Of a stretch of DNA of 64,000 nucleotides, positions 51,076 to 59,312 are shown one piece after another. The stretch is from Sutcliffiella rhizosphaerae (GTDB taxonomy: Bacteria > Bacillota > Bacilli > Bacillales > Bacillaceae_I), in the NCBI RefSeq assembly GCF_917563925.1, contig NZ_CAKJTJ010000010.1, positions 1 through 64,000 of the forward strand. The letters run 5' to 3'. The first letter of the stretch is position 1, and every line of letters starts with the position of its first letter. The translations under genes and the position numbers were made by a program. The notes beneath the pieces were generated by a model that saw only the letters and a program-made list of their open reading frames with translations, ran no database searches and was not told the DNA's origin.

Positions 51076-51576
51076 ATGAAGAGATGGAAAACCATCCTAA
51101 TAATTGCTTTCGGTGTACTATTTGTCTCGGGTTTTTTCTTCTTGGACAGTGAAGAGGCACTTTACAATAGAGAAGTAGAGCCTGAAATGGAGATAAGCGT
51201 TGGTCAAAAGAGAAATATCATGTCTTATATTGAAATAGCAAAATTCAAGTTCCATAACCTTACTATGGAAGAACATGAACCAAACCCGGAAAACATGACT
51301 AGGGATGAACTTATCGATTATCTCTCCAATTATTTTGCTGATCCAATCCTAACAGATCTCGTGGATTATTGGTCATGGAAAAATCCGGAATTGGGTTCTT
51401 TTGTAGAGCAATTCACTACGTTAGATTCTGATATTGAATCAGAACCGGTGTACATTCTCATGGGGGAAAAAGAAGTGCTTGTTCGGTGGATCGATAAACA
51501 TTACGATATGGAAATATCTGTTGTAGTGGAGCGGAATGGGAACGGTTGGATTATAAAAGATATGCAATTTATATAG
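51076..51576 (+). CDS. Membrane-anchored hypothetical protein
   Basis: A 166-residue protein with an N-terminal anchor (KTILIIAFGVLFVSGFFFL) and an acidic extracytoplasmic domain holding EEHEPNPENMTRDELIDYLS, NYFADPILTDLVDYWSW and a C-terminal two-strand repeat ending NGNGWIIKDMQFI. The latter resembles the end of NTF2-like or DUF-type stress proteins, but I do not assign a family. The S8 protease gene begins 31 bases after its stop, so it is likely co-expressed and could be a partner or inhibitor of that protease (inference). Confidence 0.65.
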   Translation: MKRWKTILIIAFGVLFVSGFFFLDSEEALYNREVEPEMEISVGQKRNIMSYIEIAKFKFHNLTMEEHEPNPENMTRDELIDYLSNYFADPILTDLVDYWSWKNPELGSFVEQFTTLDSDIESEPVYILMGEKEVLVRWIDKHYDMEISVVVERNGNGWIIKDMQFI

Positions 51577-51607
51577 TAGTAAATAGGGATATTTAGGAGA
51601 AAAACGA

Positions 51608-53659
51608 ATGAGAATGTTTTTAGGATTATTATTAGGACTTTTATTGATTTGGGGTACTCCTAGCCTATATGGAAAAGTCCACGCTTTACAAAAAGAGGAA
51701 AATTTGCGAGTCATTATTAAATATAATAATCTAGCTAAGAATGGCTTTTCCAATAATAATGATCGTACAGTTGAAATAAAAACAGTAAAAAGGGAGAAGT
51801 TCAAGAGCTATAAAAAAGAGTGGGAAAAAGACAAAGGTATAGAGTATGTGGAGGAAGACCATTTTTATAACTATACAAATATTAATGATCCGTACTTCCG
51901 TTATCAAGAAAAGTCTTTCCAAATAATGAACGTTCAAACAGGATGGAATAAAATAGAGCAAAACGACAATGTAACAGTAGCTGTATTGGACTCAGGGATT
52001 GACCAATTGCATCCAGATTTGAAGGAAAACATTATAAAACCGTACAATGTGTTAGAACCGGGTAGTTTACCTGTAGATCAACTTGGTCACGGAACCCATG
52101 TAGCAGGAATTATTGGTGCTAAAACGAACAATGAAATTGGAATTGCTTCTATTGCTCATAACGTCGCTATTATGCCTGTTAAAGTTGGGGATGAACACGG
52201 GGCATATGCATCTCATATTGCTGAAGGAATTGAATATGCAATCGACAATGGAGCGGAAATAATAAATATTAGCATCGCCGGACCAAAAAATAGATATGTC
52301 CAGGAAGCAATCAATAAGGCAACAAATATGGGTATATTAGTCGTAGCTGCTGCAGGAAATAATGCAACCGATACAATAGAGTACCCAGCAGGCTATCCGG
52401 GTGTTTTGTCAGTTGGAGCAATTTCAATATCTGAGGAACTTGCGGGTTTTTCAAATTTTGGGGATTCAGTATCTGTAGTAGCTGTAGGATCTAAAGTTTT
52501 AAGTACATTCCCAACGAATAAAACCACGCAATTGCAAGGGTATATATGGATGGATGGCACTAGTATGGCGGCACCAATGGTAGCATCCCAAGCTGCTTTA
52601 CTAAAAAGTATGGATAAGAATCTAACATCTAAACAATTAATAGATATTATTGAAACATCAAGTGTGAAAAAGGCTGCATATCCAGTTCGTCACGGTAAAA
52701 TTGATATAGGTGAATCAATAGAATTTTATCATGATAAAAATAGAATATATGGAATAAACTCTTTGGAAACAGCAGTAAAAATAGCTGAAAAGGGATGGAA
52801 GTCTATTGAGGAAACTTCTTTTTCAAATGAAAGTGTGGAGTGGAAAGGAAAATTTGCCATTTTAGCGAGTAATCAAAACTTTGCTGATAGCCTTTCAGTA
52901 GTACCATTAGCTTATAAATTGGACAGTCCCATCTATTTATCTGAGAAAAATTTTTTACCGTTAGCTTCTATGTCTTCCATGGAAAAATTAGGTGTAAATC
53001 ATGTTATCATTATCGGCGGAGAACAAGCAATAAGTGCAAATGTAGAGAAAAAACTAAACGACTCTGGCCTAAGGACAATAAGAATTGCGGGGAGAACTAG
53101 GTTTGATACTGCAGTGAAAATAGGTGAGCTTTTAGACCCGAATAGCGGGAAAGTGATGATAGTAAACGGAAATAGTTTTCCTGATGCTTTATCAGCGTCG
53201 GTGGAAGCAGCTAAAAAGGAAATGCCCATAATTTTTGTTGAACAATCATGGATACCTGCCGCAACGAAAGATTTTTTGAAAAAGGGTAATTTCTCTGAAA
53301 AATACATTATTGGAGGTACCCGAATAGTAAATAAAACCATAGAAAAAGATTTAAAAGCAAAACGTATATCGGGTGCAAACCGATATGAAACAAATATCGC
53401 TGTTGTTAATTATTTCCAATCCACTTATGAAACATATTATTTTGCTACTGGATCAGACTATAAAGATGCCTTAACAGGTGGTTTGCTTGCCTCAAAAGAG
53501 AATAGTGGGCTTATGCTTGTAAAGCATTTATCGATAGATGACACCACAAAGACTTTTCTATATCAAAATCCTACCCAAAATTATAGTGTGCTAGGCGGAA
53601 AAAAAGCAATTCATTCGAGTGTGGTATGGAAAATTGACAAAATACTTAATGGCAATTAG
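51608..53659 (+). CDS. Subtilisin-like S8 protease with three divergent CWB2 modules
   Basis: A 683-residue protease: signal peptide (about 1-26), short propeptide (about 30-90), S8 domain (about 95-370) with Asp128 (VAVLDSGIDQLHPDL), His161 (LGHGTHVAGI), Asn in AAAGNNATD and Ser319 (GTSMAAPMVAS). There is no PA insert. The CWB2 part (about 375-683) is unusual: the first module reads INSLETAVKIAEKGW where the others have an RYxTA motif, carries an extra about 10-residue insert, and has IYLSE in place of ILLT. The second module has IIFVE and the third GLMLV. So none of the three ILL motifs is intact. It lies apart from the other six CWB2 genes, behind ugd and a small anchored protein. ATG 51608 follows TTTAGGAG. 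Confidence 0.88.
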   Translation: MRMFLGLLLGLLLIWGTPSLYGKVHALQKEENLRVIIKYNNLAKNGFSNNNDRTVEIKTVKREKFKSYKKEWEKDKGIEYVEEDHFYNYTNINDPYFRYQEKSFQIMNVQTGWNKIEQNDNVTVAVLDSGIDQLHPDLKENIIKPYNVLEPGSLPVDQLGHGTHVAGIIGAKTNNEIGIASIAHNVAIMPVKVGDEHGAYASHIAEGIEYAIDNGAEIINISIAGPKNRYVQEAINKATNMGILVVAAAGNNATDTIEYPAGYPGVLSVGAISISEELAGFSNFGDSVSVVAVGSKVLSTFPTNKTTQLQGYIWMDGTSMAAPMVASQAALLKSMDKNLTSKQLIDIIETSSVKKAAYPVRHGKIDIGESIEFYHDKNRIYGINSLETAVKIAEKGWKSIEETSFSNESVEWKGKFAILASNQNFADSLSVVPLAYKLDSPIYLSEKNFLPLASMSSMEKLGVNHVIIIGGEQAISANVEKKLNDSGLRTIRIAGRTRFDTAVKIGELLDPNSGKVMIVNGNSFPDALSASVEAAKKEMPIIFVEQSWIPAATKDFLKKGNFSEKYIIGGTRIVNKTIEKDLKAKRISGANRYETNIAVVNYFQSTYETYYFATGSDYKDALTGGLLASKENSGLMLVKHLSIDDTTKTFLYQNPTQNYSVLGGKKAIHSSVVWKIDKILNGN

Positions 53660-53691
53660 TATTTATTTAGATTCATAGTATTATAATTTCT

Positions 53692-53716
53692 ATGGCTATC
53701 GTATATCGGTAGCCAT
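53692..53716. terminator. Hairpin after the S8 protease
   Basis: ATGGCTATCG (53692-53701) and CGGTAGCCAT (53707-53716) form an almost perfect 10-bp stem with a T-rich stretch after it. Confidence 0.6.
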
Positions 53717-53820
53717 TTGGTTATTATTACTCTTTTTAGTTAGATTAACCATAATTTATAAGAAGTGGTTAGGCAACTATAAATATTATTATAGCTTTAT
53801 TATTGTAGGAGGAATAAATA

Positions 53821-54585
53821 ATGAACGACACATCTAATACTCCTTTAGTTTCTATTGTAACACCTGTATATAATGCAGAAAAACATATACAAAGTTGTAT
53901 TGATTCCATACTAAGCCAAACTTATGGCAATTGGGAACTTTTTCTTGTTGATGACTGTTCCTCAGATAAAAGTCTATCCCTTATAAAACAATATGAAGAA
54001 GAATATCATCAAATAAATGTTATCCAATTAAAAGAAAACAGTGGTGCAGCAGTCGCTAGAAATACAGCTATTGAAGCAGCAAGTGGAAAATATATTGCAT
54101 TTCTCGACAGTGACGATCTATGGGTACCTACAAAGTTAGAAAAACAAGTTAACTTCATGGAAGAGCAAGATATTGCATTTTCTTTTACGAAATATTCCAT
54201 TATTGATGAAAGTGGTAATGACCTCGGAAAAGTCGTGAATATTCCTGATAATATTGACTATGAAGGTTATTTAAAAAATACAATCATCGGATGTTTAACA
54301 GTTATGTTAAATATAGAAAAAATAGGTAAAATGAAAATGCCTTTAATAAGGACTAGACAAGATTTTGCGTTTTGGCTTTCCATTTTGAAAAAAGGTCATA
54401 TAGCTTACGGTATCCAGGAACCATTAGCAAAATATAGATATGTAGAAGGATCTATTTCAAGCAATAAATTTAAAACAGCGAAACGAAATTGGTATGTTTA
54501 TCGTCAAATAGAGAGACTGAGCTTTTTTAAATCATTATGGTGTTTTGTAAATTACGCCTATAACGGGGTAAGAAAAAGAGCATAG
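53821..54585 (+). CDS. Glycosyltransferase family 2
   Basis: A 254-residue GT-A enzyme: VSIVTPVYNAEKHIQSCIDS, LFLVDDCSSDKSLSLIKQYE, NSGAAVARNTAIEAASGKYI, then AFLDSDDLWVPTKLEKQV with the DxD metal site near residue 98, and RTRQDFAFWLSILKKG. The tail LSFFKSLWCFVNYAYNGVRK is amphipathic. It matches TuaG-like and CpsJ-type GT2 enzymes in overall form. ATG 53821 follows AGGAGGA. It stands alone between the S8 protease and tagO, each with its own promoter-terminator spacing. Linkage unknown. Confidence 0.88.
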   Translation: MNDTSNTPLVSIVTPVYNAEKHIQSCIDSILSQTYGNWELFLVDDCSSDKSLSLIKQYEEEYHQINVIQLKENSGAAVARNTAIEAASGKYIAFLDSDDLWVPTKLEKQVNFMEEQDIAFSFTKYSIIDESGNDLGKVVNIPDNIDYEGYLKNTIIGCLTVMLNIEKIGKMKMPLIRTRQDFAFWLSILKKGHIAYGIQEPLAKYRYVEGSISSNKFKTAKRNWYVYRQIERLSFFKSLWCFVNYAYNGVRKRA

Positions 54586-54700
54586 ACATTTCGAAATATT
54601 GTCACTGAGCATAAAAGTCAGATGCATTATTACTTGATAAAATAAAATGTAAAAGTAATTTCAACAATATTATGCTTCTTTTACGCTTTGAATATTTTTA

Positions 54701-54729
54701 TTTTCAATCGGGTACATATCTGATAAAAT
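54701..54729 (+). promoter_or_regulatory. tagO promoter with TTCAATCGGGTACATA motif
   Basis: TTTTCA (54701-54706), 17-base spacer and TAAAAT (54724-54729) give a plausible sigma-A promoter 99 bases before tagO. TTCAATCGGGTACATA (54703-54718) fills the -35 and spacer, and a near copy is found in the same relative place upstream of degS at 58064-58079. Confidence 0.45.
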
Positions 54730-54827
54730 GACAAAGGATGCTAAACATCAATTGGATAAAAAAACTAGACATGTTTGTTTCGATAAATCAAAAGATAAAA
54801 TAAGAACAAGAAATTAGGTGACGACAA

Positions 54828-55886
54828 ATGAATTTACAATTAGTCTTTGCTTTCCTAGTGTCAATAATCACCGTCCTTGTAACTACGCCATTAGTAATAA
54901 AGTTTGCTCATTTAATCGGAGCAACAGATAAACCTAATAAAAGAAAAGTACATCAAAAAATAATGCCAAGACTTGGCGGACTTGCCATATTCTTCGGAGT
55001 GGTAGTTGGTTATATGTTTGCTGGTCTATATGATCAAAGAATAACAGGTATTACAATAGGAGCCATTATTATTGTCGTTCTTGGTATTTTTGATGATAAA
55101 TTCGAATTAAAAGCAAGAACAAAATTGCTTGGACAAATAGCTGCGGCTGGGATTATTGTCTATACAGGCCTTAAAATCGAATTTATTACTATTCCCTTTA
55201 TTGTGGATAGGTTAGATTTAGGCTGGCTCTCTATCCCCATCACAATTTTATGGATTGTAGGAATTACTAATGCTATAAACCTTATTGATGGACTTGATGG
55301 TCTTGCTGCAGGTATATCGTCAATTGCTATAGGAACAATTGCTGTAATTGCAGGATTAGGTGGAAAAGAACTTATATTGACACTATCTATTATTATTTTG
55401 GGGAGCACAATTGGTTTTCTTTTCTATAATTTCCACCCTGCTAAGATTTTTATGGGTGATACTGGTGCGTTATTTTTAGGGTACTGCATTTCTGTATTAT
55501 CTCTTCTAGGTCTATACAAAAGCGTTACTCTTTTCAGTTTCGTAATTCCAATTATTATTTTGGGAGTCCCGGTATTTGATACAGCTTTTGCTATTGTAAG
55601 GCGAATACTAAATCAACAGCCTATATCTGCACCAGACAAAAGCCATCTCCATCATCGATTATTAGCATCTGGCCTTTCTCATAAGAACACAGTTCTTGTA
55701 ATTTATGGATTTGGTGTTATCTTTGCAGCGTGTGCAATTTTCCTCACATCTGCTACATTATGGGGAACTATACTAATAACAGTATTACTCATTATGCTAA
55801 TTCAATTCATCGCAGAACTTGTAGGAATCTTTAAAGGTAATAAACCATTCATAAAATTCTATCGCAAGGTATTTGGAAGGCAGTAA
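54828..55886 (+). CDS. tagO: Undecaprenyl-phosphate GlcNAc-1-phosphate transferase TagO
   Basis: A 352-residue polyprenyl-phosphate transferase with about ten transmembrane helices. Signature loops are present: TDKPNKRKVHQKIMPRLGGL, GIFDDKFELKARTKLLGQI (DDxxD-type), NLIDGLDGLAAG, FMGDTGALFLGY and DKSHLHHRLLASGLSHKNTV (HLHHRL). It forms undecaprenyl-PP-GlcNAc, the first lipid intermediate for wall teichoic acid and teichuronic-type polymers. In B. subtilis tagO also lies next to an LCP gene, yvyE and degSU, so orthology is supported by synteny. ATG 54828 with AGGTGACGACA upstream. Confidence 0.95.
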   Translation: MNLQLVFAFLVSIITVLVTTPLVIKFAHLIGATDKPNKRKVHQKIMPRLGGLAIFFGVVVGYMFAGLYDQRITGITIGAIIIVVLGIFDDKFELKARTKLLGQIAAAGIIVYTGLKIEFITIPFIVDRLDLGWLSIPITILWIVGITNAINLIDGLDGLAAGISSIAIGTIAVIAGLGGKELILTLSIIILGSTIGFLFYNFHPAKIFMGDTGALFLGYCISVLSLLGLYKSVTLFSFVIPIIILGVPVFDTAFAIVRRILNQQPISAPDKSHLHHRLLASGLSHKNTVLVIYGFGVIFAACAIFLTSATLWGTILITVLLIMLIQFIAELVGIFKGNKPFIKFYRKVFGRQ

Positions 55887-55927
55887 TTGCTACATCAGAT
55901 TGGAAATAATTACTAGATTAATAGATA

Positions 55928-55960
55928 AACGCTCATCTTAGGGATGGGTGTTTTTTTACA
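55928..55960 (+). terminator. tagO terminator
   Basis: AACGCTCATC pairs with GATGGGTGTT (with G-U/T-G pairs), loop TTAGG, followed by seven T. Confidence 0.75.
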
Positions 55961-56048
55961 CTTGGATTGTGTTCTTCCAATCTAAAAAAACTGGCTAGTT
56001 GGGCCTGGTAACCTTCTGCCCTTACTAGCAAAATGCCTTAAATCAACG

Positions 56049-56084
56049 AAACCCCCATTTCAGCTGATGCTGAAATGGGGGTTT
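56049..56084. terminator. Perfect 16-bp stem hairpin
   Basis: AAACCCCCATTTCAGC (56049-56064) pairs perfectly with GCTGAAATGGGGGTTT (56069-56084) around TGAT. It is one of three stacked hairpins between tagO and the convergent LCP gene; T-tracts are short, but stability is very high. Confidence 0.7.
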
Positions 56085-56097
56085 GTCTTACGGTCTG

Positions 56098-56127
56098 AAA
56101 CTAGGGATATTAACATCCCTAGTTTTA
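56098..56127. terminator. Terminator between tagO and LCP gene
   Basis: AAACTAGGGAT (56098-56108) and ATCCCTAGTTT (56115-56125) form a perfect 11-bp stem ending 13 bases from the LCP stop codon on the minus strand. Confidence 0.8.
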
Positions 56128-56138
56128 ATTTGTTAAAA

Positions 56139-57134
56139 TTAATCAGTGTCAACTTGAGATTGGACAGTTGTATTTTCAAGACCCAAATGGTTCTTAATTG
56201 CACTTCTAACCTCTATGATGCTTTCATCATAAGGAATAAAATAGTATGTCCCAGTGCTAGTGTCATCAGCACCTTCAAGTGTTAAGTTTTCCATATTGGA
56301 GGAATTAAATCCAGCGTATAATTTACTTAGACCAATTCCTTCCGTTACTCTTATATTTGTTTCTACATTTTCACCCATTTCTTTTGCAATATCATCTACT
56401 TTGAAAAGGTTCCCCGGTGATAAAACATTACTGATTGCTGCCTGGATAATCTGCTTTTGACGGTCATTGCGGCCAAAATCGTTGCGAGGATCCTGTTTTC
56501 GCATCCTTGCATAAGCTAGTGCTTCTTCACCACTTAGTTGCATTTTACCTTCTGTAAAATAAAGGGTGGAGTTATCCACATCCGAATTTTCAGTGAAATC
56601 AAACGGAACTTCCACTTCTACTCCGCCGATAATATCGATAATATTTTTAAAGCCTTCAAAATTGACAGTGGTGAAATAATCTATCGGAACTTCCAACAGT
56701 TCTTCCACTTTCTCGATCGTCATTTCCTTACCACCATATGCATGTGCATGATTAATCTTAGAATAATAACCAAGATGCTCGTAATATACTTGAGTGTCCC
56801 GAGGGATACTCAACAATTTCATGGTTTTCTCTTCGGGATTTAATGTTGCAACAATCAGGGTATCAGTGCGTCCGTTTTGTCCACCAGTAGAGTAATCTTC
56901 AATTCCCATGATAAGCACGGAAAATGGATCTTTATTAATTTCGATTTGTGTATCCCGATATTTTGATTTATCTCTATCAAGCTCAGTATATGCCTGATTT
57001 GCAGCGCGGAATGTTTCAAAAAATACATATCCACCATAAGCAACGACTGCTAAGAAAAGTGTAAGGAAAACGAATAATACTCGTTTCAGTCTTCTGCCTT
57101 TCCTCTTCTTCTTTTCTAATCTTGAATTAACCAA
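56139..57134 (-). CDS. LytR-CpsA-Psr (LCP) family wall-polymer ligase, TagV/YvhJ position
   Basis: A 331-residue LCP enzyme. A very basic cytoplasmic start (RLEKKKRKGRRLKRV) and one transmembrane helix (about 20-42) precede the extracellular domain: VLIMGIEDYSTGGQNGRTDT (conserved Asp), LLSIPRDTQVYYE, and ARMRKQDPRNDFGRNDRQKQ. The domain transfers lipid-linked polymer to peptidoglycan or acts in its release. B. subtilis has an LCP gene (yvhJ/tagV) in this position beside tagO, so orthology is likely. 25 bases separate it from yvyE upstream on the same strand, suggesting a yvyE-LCP operon. Second LCP gene of the window. Confidence 0.9.
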   Translation of the reverse strand: MVNSRLEKKKRKGRRLKRVLFVFLTLFLAVVAYGGYVFFETFRAANQAYTELDRDKSKYRDTQIEINKDPFSVLIMGIEDYSTGGQNGRTDTLIVATLNPEEKTMKLLSIPRDTQVYYEHLGYYSKINHAHAYGGKEMTIEKVEELLEVPIDYFTTVNFEGFKNIIDIIGGVEVEVPFDFTENSDVDNSTLYFTEGKMQLSGEEALAYARMRKQDPRNDFGRNDRQKQIIQAAISNVLSPGNLFKVDDIAKEMGENVETNIRVTEGIGLSKLYAGFNSSNMENLTLEGADDTSTGTYYFIPYDESIIEVRSAIKNHLGLENTTVQSQVDTD

Positions 57135-57159
57135 TGTTTTGTCTCCTCTTAAAAAAGAT

Positions 57160-57792
57160 TTACATATCTTGTTCCAAATACAATTGATCTCCTGAAGTCG
57201 TTTGCGCTTTTCCGTTTGTAATGTCTGTCATCCAATCAATGTATGGTTGGATAGCATCCTTTTCTACATATACATCAAAAGTGACATCTTCCAAATAGTG
57301 TATATCTTTAATTTGATATTGGGAAGATCTTAGCTCGTTCTCTATTTTTCCAAGCATCGTATATTCTACTGTTGTATGCATAATTTGTACTAATATTCTT
57401 TCCACCATTCCAACAAAATTAATTCCTTCAGAAGTGGCTTTTCCGTATGCGCGAATTAATCCTCCAGCACCAAGTTTAATTCCACCGAAATATCGGGTAA
57501 TAACTATTACGGTATCTTTAAGTTTCTTTTTTTTCAGCACTTCGAGAATGGGAACGCCTGCAGTACCACTTGGTTCACCATCATCGTTTGCTTTTTGGAT
57601 TTGATCTTGTTCGCCAATCAAGTAGGCCGAGCAATTGTGTGTTGCGTCCCAATGCTTCTTTTTTATATCTGCTATGAAGTTTTGGGCTTCCTCTTCTGTT
57701 GTTGCCCGGGCGATGTGAGCAATAAATCTGGATTTTTGAATAATAATTTCATGCTCTCCTTGCCCTTTTACGGTATAGTAATAAGATAGCAA
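57160..57792 (-). CDS. yvyE: YigZ/YvyE family (IMPACT-like) protein
   Basis: A 210-residue cytoplasmic protein with the N-terminal UPF0029/Impact domain: GEHEIIIQKSRFIAHIARAT, HWDATHNCSAYLIG, NDDGEPSGTAGVPILEVL and VITRYFGGIKLGAGGLIRAY, then a C-terminal ferredoxin-like DUF1949 domain. The family is linked to translation control (relative of yeast Yih1/IMPACT) but its bacterial role is uncertain. TTG 57792 about ten bases after AAAAGGAG gives a start LLSYYYTVKGQ that lines up with B. subtilis YvyE; the in-frame ATG at 57840 lies before the Shine-Dalgarno. Divergent from degS. Confidence 0.88.
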   Translation of the reverse strand: MLSYYYTVKGQGEHEIIIQKSRFIAHIARATTEEEAQNFIADIKKKHWDATHNCSAYLIGEQDQIQKANDDGEPSGTAGVPILEVLKKKKLKDTVIVITRYFGGIKLGAGGLIRAYGKATSEGINFVGMVERILVQIMHTTVEYTMLGKIENELRSSQYQIKDIHYLEDVTFDVYVEKDAIQPYIDWMTDITNGKAQTTSGDQLYLEQDM

Positions 57793-57957
57793 TATGACAA
57801 CTCTCCTTTTAAAATTGGCGACATTTGACTGGATTATCAAAAAGTCATACTCTTACTATTATAAAACTTGGAGAGCAGGACATCAATTAAAAACTAGTAC
57901 AAAGCTCCTTTATATGCCAGAAATCGACAAAGTTTAATGCGATTGTAATAGGAATGT

Positions 57958-57987
57958 TATACAGGTAAAACTTTTGTCCGATATAAT
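57958..57987 (+). promoter_or_regulatory. Candidate sigma-D-like or sigma-A promoter upstream of degS
   Basis: TATA (57958-57961), a 15-base spacer and TCCGATAT (57977-57984) match sigma-D consensus TAAA-N15-GCCGATAT at 10 of 12 positions. The overlapping TATAAT (57982-57987) could be a sigma-A -10 instead. It lies about 160 bases before degS. Confidence 0.3.
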
Positions 57988-58060
57988 CTGGGTAAACTAT
58001 TTAATAGTGTACCCTCAAAAAGGATTGGAATATTTCGAATTATTTATGGTATAGTCTATT

Positions 58061-58089
58061 TTGTTCAGTCGGGTACAAAGTACTATATC
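58061..58089 (+). promoter_or_regulatory. Candidate degS promoter with TTCAGTCGGGTACAAA motif
   Basis: TTGTTC (58061-58066), 17-base spacer and TATATC (58084-58089), 59 bases before degS. TTCAGTCGGGTACAAA at 58064-58079 differs from the tagO promoter motif at two of 16 positions and lies at nearly the same distance from the -10. Confidence 0.4.
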
Positions 58090-58147
58090 TAAAAAGAAGC
58101 ATTCTCGATATTCTTTTAAGAATACCGGGTCTTTTGGAGGATGTCCT

Positions 58148-59289
58148 ATGTCTCGGAAAGTTATAAACTCAAAACAATTAGATATGATTATTGAACAAAT
58201 GGTAAAAACGGTAGAATCAAGTAAGGATGAAATATTTGAAATTGGGGAAAATTCCCGAAAAGAATTTGAAAGTCTAGGGAAAGAATTACATGCAGTAAAG
58301 CAAGAAGTGACAGAGCTGATTAACAAACAGGATAATCTGGAAATTCAGGTCCGTAAAGCAAGAAATCGTTTATCTGAAGTAAGTAGGCAGTTTAAAAATT
58401 ACACAGAAGAGCAAATTAGACAAGCCTATGATCATGCACATGAGCTTCAATTAGAACTACATACGACTTCGCAAAAAGAAATGCAACTCAGAAACCGCAG
58501 AAATGAAATTGAGCGGCGTCTCCTCAATTTGGAGGAAACCATTTCGAAAGCAGATCGACTTGTTAGCCAAGTATCAGTTGTGCTAAACTACGTTACTAGC
58601 GATTTACAGCATGTTGGGCAAATGATTGCAGATGCTACAGAAAAGCGGGAGTTTGGCTTTAAGATTATGGAGGCACAAGAAGAAGAGCGACGTCGACTAT
58701 CTAGGGAAATCCATGATGGACCAGCTCAAATGCTTGCCAATGTTATGATGCGCTCCGACTTGATTGACCGTACATACAGAGAGCGTGGACCAGGAGAAGC
58801 TATTTCAGAAATTCGATCGTTAAAAGTAATGGTACGAACCGCTTTATATGAGGTTAGAAGAATTATATACGATCTCCGGCCCATGGCACTTGATGATTTA
58901 GGACTTGTGCCTACATTGAAAAAATATATTTCGACTATCGAGGAATATCACAAGGGTTATCCTCGAATCGAATTTATTAATTTGGGGGTAGAGCACCGTA
59001 TTTCATCAAATTTGGAAGTTGCGGTGTTTCGGTTAGTGCAAGAGTCGCTTACAAATGCGATTAAACATGCACAAGCGAGCTCCATAAATGTGAAATTGGA
59101 AGTAAAGTCTACCCATATTACCGTCTTTGTAAAAGATGACGGAGTAGGTTTTGACACGACAGAAAAAAAGAAAAGTCGTTTGGCTTGATAGGTATGAGAG
59201 AGCGTGTGCAGCTGATCAGTGGAGAACTGGATATCAAGTCCGAGCCTGATCGAGGTACTACCGTATTCATTAAAATACCGTTAAGCTAA
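58148..59289 (+). CDS. degS: Sensor histidine kinase DegS, frameshifted near the C-terminus
   Basis: A cytoplasmic HisKA_3/HATPase kinase that phosphorylates DegU. An N-terminal coiled coil (about 1-175) carries the DegS sensor domain. The phospho-acceptor is His189 in [19 protein letters not shown], followed by [18 protein letters not shown] and the ATP-binding blocks [15 protein letters not shown] and VKDDGVGFD. The frame breaks in a run of seven A (59163-59169), giving KKKSRLA and TGA at 59186-59188. One extra A restores [20 protein letters not shown] through FIKIPLS to TAA 59289, matching the G2 box of DegS. As read, the ATP lid and last strands are lost and the kinase would be inactive. 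ATG 58148 follows GGAGG by 8 bases. Confidence 0.9.
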
Positions 59290-59312
59290 AGATATTTGGG
59301 AGGATGAGAGGA

